Shown: positions 6,078 through 7,832 of the stretch, in pieces | Position numbering within the stretch: the stretch's first letter is position 1 | How the letters are laid out: the number at the start of each line of letters is the position of its first letter | Assembly (NCBI GenBank): GCA_937888485.1 | Contig: CALAQQ010000172.1 | Location: 1 to 7,832, forward strand | Length of the DNA: 7,832 nt | Direction: 5' to 3' | DNA from: an uncultured Clostridia bacterium | GTDB taxonomy: Bacteria; Bacillota; Clostridia; Oscillospirales; Acutalibacteraceae | Notes under the pieces: model-generated | Database searches by the model: none | Seen by the model: the letters and a program-made list of their open reading frames with translations, nothing else | What the model was told of the DNA's origin: nothing | Translations under genes and position numbers: made by a program

Positions 6078-6428
6078 ATGAGCGACAGAAAACACGAAAT
6101 ACTGCTGATTGCCGCTGCACTTGTCATCGCTTCATGCGTGCTTCTTTATTCGGTGTTTGATTCTCCGAAGTACAACTCTCTTGAAGCTGCACCGATATCA
6201 ACCGAATCAACGGTCAGAACAACCGCTGTCGTGATTGGAAAAGTCAATATCAACACAGCAACCCTTGAAGAATTGTCACAGCTTGAACTTATCGGCGAAA
6301 AGAAGGCGCAGGCAATCATTGATTACAGAGAAGAAAACGGCAGATTCCGAAGCATTGAAGAAATCATGAATGTCAACGGAATAAGCGTCACCATTCTCGA
6401 AAAGAATATCGACAAACTCACGGTTTAA
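6078..6428 (+). CDS. Membrane-anchored ComEA-like helix-hairpin-helix protein
   Basis: The 116-residue product has a short charged N-terminus, one membrane segment (about 7-27, EILLIAAALVIASCVLLYSVF), a flexible Thr/Ser/Ala-rich linker (about 30-54) and a tandem helix-hairpin-helix domain (56-114) beginning VNINTATLEEL and continuing AQAIIDYREENGRF. This is the domain layout of ComEA, the surface DNA receptor of natural transformation, but the protein is short for ComEA and lacks the SLBB-type domain often placed before the HhH region. The hairpins look slightly divergent: LIG instead of GIG in the first (71-73) and GIS instead of GIG in the second (101-103). The ATG follows the tautomerase stop after 1 nt and has no good ribosome binding site, so translation probably depends on reinitiation. 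Longer in-frame starts at 6006 or 6033 lie inside the tautomerase gene and are unlikely. No other competence gene is in view, so a role in DNA uptake is possible but unproven. Confidence 0.82.
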   Translation: MSDRKHEILLIAAALVIASCVLLYSVFDSPKYNSLEAAPISTESTVRTTAVVIGKVNINTATLEELSQLELIGEKKAQAIIDYREENGRFRSIEEIMNVNGISVTILEKNIDKLTV

Positions 6429-6437
6429 GGTGAAAAC

Positions 6438-7832
6438 ATGGAAAGACTTGAAATAAAAAAACTTTTTGAAAATCCCGAAAATTATGCTGACCAATCAGTT
6501 ACGGTTTACGGCTGGATAAGAACTCTGCGTGATTCAAAAGCAATAGGATTTATCGAACTCAACGACGGAAGCTGTTTCAAAAGCGTTCAGGTTGTTTTTG
6601 AGGCTGCCAAACTTGAAAACTATAAAGATATCGCAAAGCTCAATGTCGGCGGTGCAATAAAAGTTACAGGCAGAGTCCTGCTTACTCCTCAGGCTAATCA
6701 GCCTTTTGAAATCAATGCCGACGTGATATCAATCGAAGCAACCTCAACTCCCGATTATCCGCTTCAGAAAAAAAGACATTCGGTTGAGTTTCTGAGAACA
6801 ATTGCACATCTCAGACCCCGCACAAACCTTTTCAGCGCAGCTTTCAGAATCCGTTCTGTTGCGGCATATGCAATTCATAAATTCTTTATCGACCAAGGAT
6901 TTGTTTATGCACACACTCCACTCATTTCATGCAGTGACTGTGAGGGCGCGGGTGAGATGTTCAGAGTAACAACCCTCGATATGGATAATCTTCCGAAAAC
7001 AGAAAACGGTGAAGTTGATTACAGCGAGGATTTCTTCCAGAAGCCTGCATATCTTACGGTTTCGGGTCAGCTTCAAGCAGAAACAATGGCTCTTGCCTTC
7101 GGTAAGGTTTACACCTTCGGTCCGACTTTCAGAGCTGAAAAATCCTATACACAACGTCATGCAGCTGAATTCTGGATGATTGAGCCCGAAATGGCTTTTG
7201 CAGAGCTTTCCGACGATATGGATGTTGCGGAAGCTATGATTAAATTCGTAATAAAATATGTTCTTGATAACTGTCCGCAGGAAATTGAATTTCTCAATAA
7301 ATTTGTTGACAAGGAGCTGGTTGAGCGACTTACCGCAGTTGCAAATTCCGATTTCGGAAGAGTAACTTATACAGAGGCAGTAAAGCTTCTTGAAGAACAC
7401 AACAACGAATTCGAATATAAAGTTAAATGGGGATGCGATTTGCAGACAGAACATGAACGCTGTCTCACCGAAAAGATTTTCAAAAAGCCCGTTTTTGTTA
7501 CCGATTACCCCAAGGAAATCAAAGCCTTCTATATGCGCCTAAACGATGACGGAAAAACCGTTGCCGCCTGCGATTGCCTTGTTATGGGCATTGGCGAAAT
7601 CATCGGCGGAAGCCAGAGAGAGGAACGCCTTGATCTTCTTGAAGAAAGAATCAAGGAACTCGGTCTTGACCCCAAAGACTATGACTGGTATCTTGACCTT
7701 CGTCGCTACGGCGGTGTCAAGCACAGCGGATTCGGTCTCGGATTCGAAAGACTTGTTATGTATTTAACCGGCATTTCAAATATCCGTGATGTTCTCCCCT
7801 TCCCCAGAACAACAGGTTCAGCAGATTTTTAA
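6438..7832 (+). CDS. asnS: Asparaginyl-tRNA synthetase
   Basis: This complete 464-residue class IIb aminoacyl-tRNA synthetase attaches asparagine to tRNA-Asn in the cytoplasm, and its length matches bacterial AsnRS. The N-terminal OB-fold anticodon-binding domain (about 18-103) reads VTVYGWIRTLRDSKAIGFIE. The catalytic core follows, with motif 1 around 137-162 (GFVYAHTPLI), motif 2 FRAE (231-234) leading into RHAAEFWMIEPE, and motif 3 GFGLGFERLV (431-440). The AsnRS-type insertion TTLDMDNLPKTENGEVDY (178-195) and SGQLQAE (209-215) separate it from aspartyl- and lysyl-tRNA synthetases. The ATG has AAGGTGA (6427-6433) 4 nt upstream, and the ComEA-like gene ends 9 nt before. That gap leaves no room for a T-box leader, so expression must come from the upstream operon promoter or from an internal one. 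TAA is the last codon of the window. Confidence 0.97.
   Translation: MERLEIKKLFENPENYADQSVTVYGWIRTLRDSKAIGFIELNDGSCFKSVQVVFEAAKLENYKDIAKLNVGGAIKVTGRVLLTPQANQPFEINADVISIEATSTPDYPLQKKRHSVEFLRTIAHLRPRTNLFSAAFRIRSVAAYAIHKFFIDQGFVYAHTPLISCSDCEGAGEMFRVTTLDMDNLPKTENGEVDYSEDFFQKPAYLTVSGQLQAETMALAFGKVYTFGPTFRAEKSYTQRHAAEFWMIEPEMAFAELSDDMDVAEAMIKFVIKYVLDNCPQEIEFLNKFVDKELVERLTAVANSDFGRVTYTEAVKLLEEHNNEFEYKVKWGCDLQTEHERCLTEKIFKKPVFVTDYPKEIKAFYMRLNDDGKTVAACDCLVMGIGEIIGGSQREERLDLLEERIKELGLDPKDYDWYLDLRRYGGVKHSGFGLGFERLVMYLTGISNIRDVLPFPRTTGSADF

Noticed and set aside
6927..7454. 175-codon open frame antisense to asnS
   Set aside because: It lies wholly inside a certain synthetase gene, has Cys/Phe-rich non-protein-like composition and no ribosome binding site; it is a by-product of asnS codon use.

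Overview
The window looks like chromosomal DNA of a low-to-moderate GC Gram-positive anaerobe of the class Clostridia, probably an uncultured gut lineage (inference). The signs are purine-rich AAGGAGG-type ribosome binding sites, one TTG start, tightly packed genes with start/stop overlaps, a Gram-positive style lipoprotein, and the families present: a pyrophosphatase-like/Nudix fusion, a COG2426 membrane protein and a DUF5696 lipoprotein. I see no mobile element, CRISPR array, tRNA or rRNA, and codon use looks uniform throughout.

Layout. Positions 1-1012 carry a minus-strand pair. A 250-residue protein with an N-terminal inorganic-pyrophosphatase-like domain and a C-terminal Nudix (Ap4A-hydrolase-like) domain is followed, through an ATGA overlap, by the first 87 codons of a small multidrug-export family (COG2426) membrane protein that runs off the left edge. 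Positions 1013-1279 are an AT-rich divergent control region. It holds a convincing minus-strand promoter, a plausible plus-strand promoter, two short inverted repeats, and a pair of mutually exclusive small hairpins in the Nudix leader, one of which covers its ribosome binding site.

Positions 1280-7832 hold six plus-strand genes in one apparent operon: OmpR-family response regulator, sensor histidine kinase (TTG start, 4-nt overlap), DUF5696 lipoprotein (17-nt overlap with the kinase), MIF-type tautomerase (12-nt gap), membrane-anchored ComEA-like helix-hairpin-helix protein (1-nt gap) and asparaginyl-tRNA synthetase (9-nt gap). The synthetase ends on the last base of the window. I find no terminator or obvious strong promoter between these genes.

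How they may work together (inference). The kinase and regulator are a complete two-component pair. The kinase has an extracytoplasmic domain of about 140 residues, and the next gene encodes a large surface lipoprotein whose C-terminal half reads like a glycosidase-type barrel, so a cell-surface or carbohydrate signal is one reasonable guess. The tautomerase, ComEA-like protein and asnS have no obvious functional link to it and may be housekeeping genes sharing the transcript. The most unusual items are the lipoprotein fused translationally to a two-component pair, the apparently degenerate pyrophosphatase domain on the Nudix enzyme, and the possible RNA switch in the Nudix leader.
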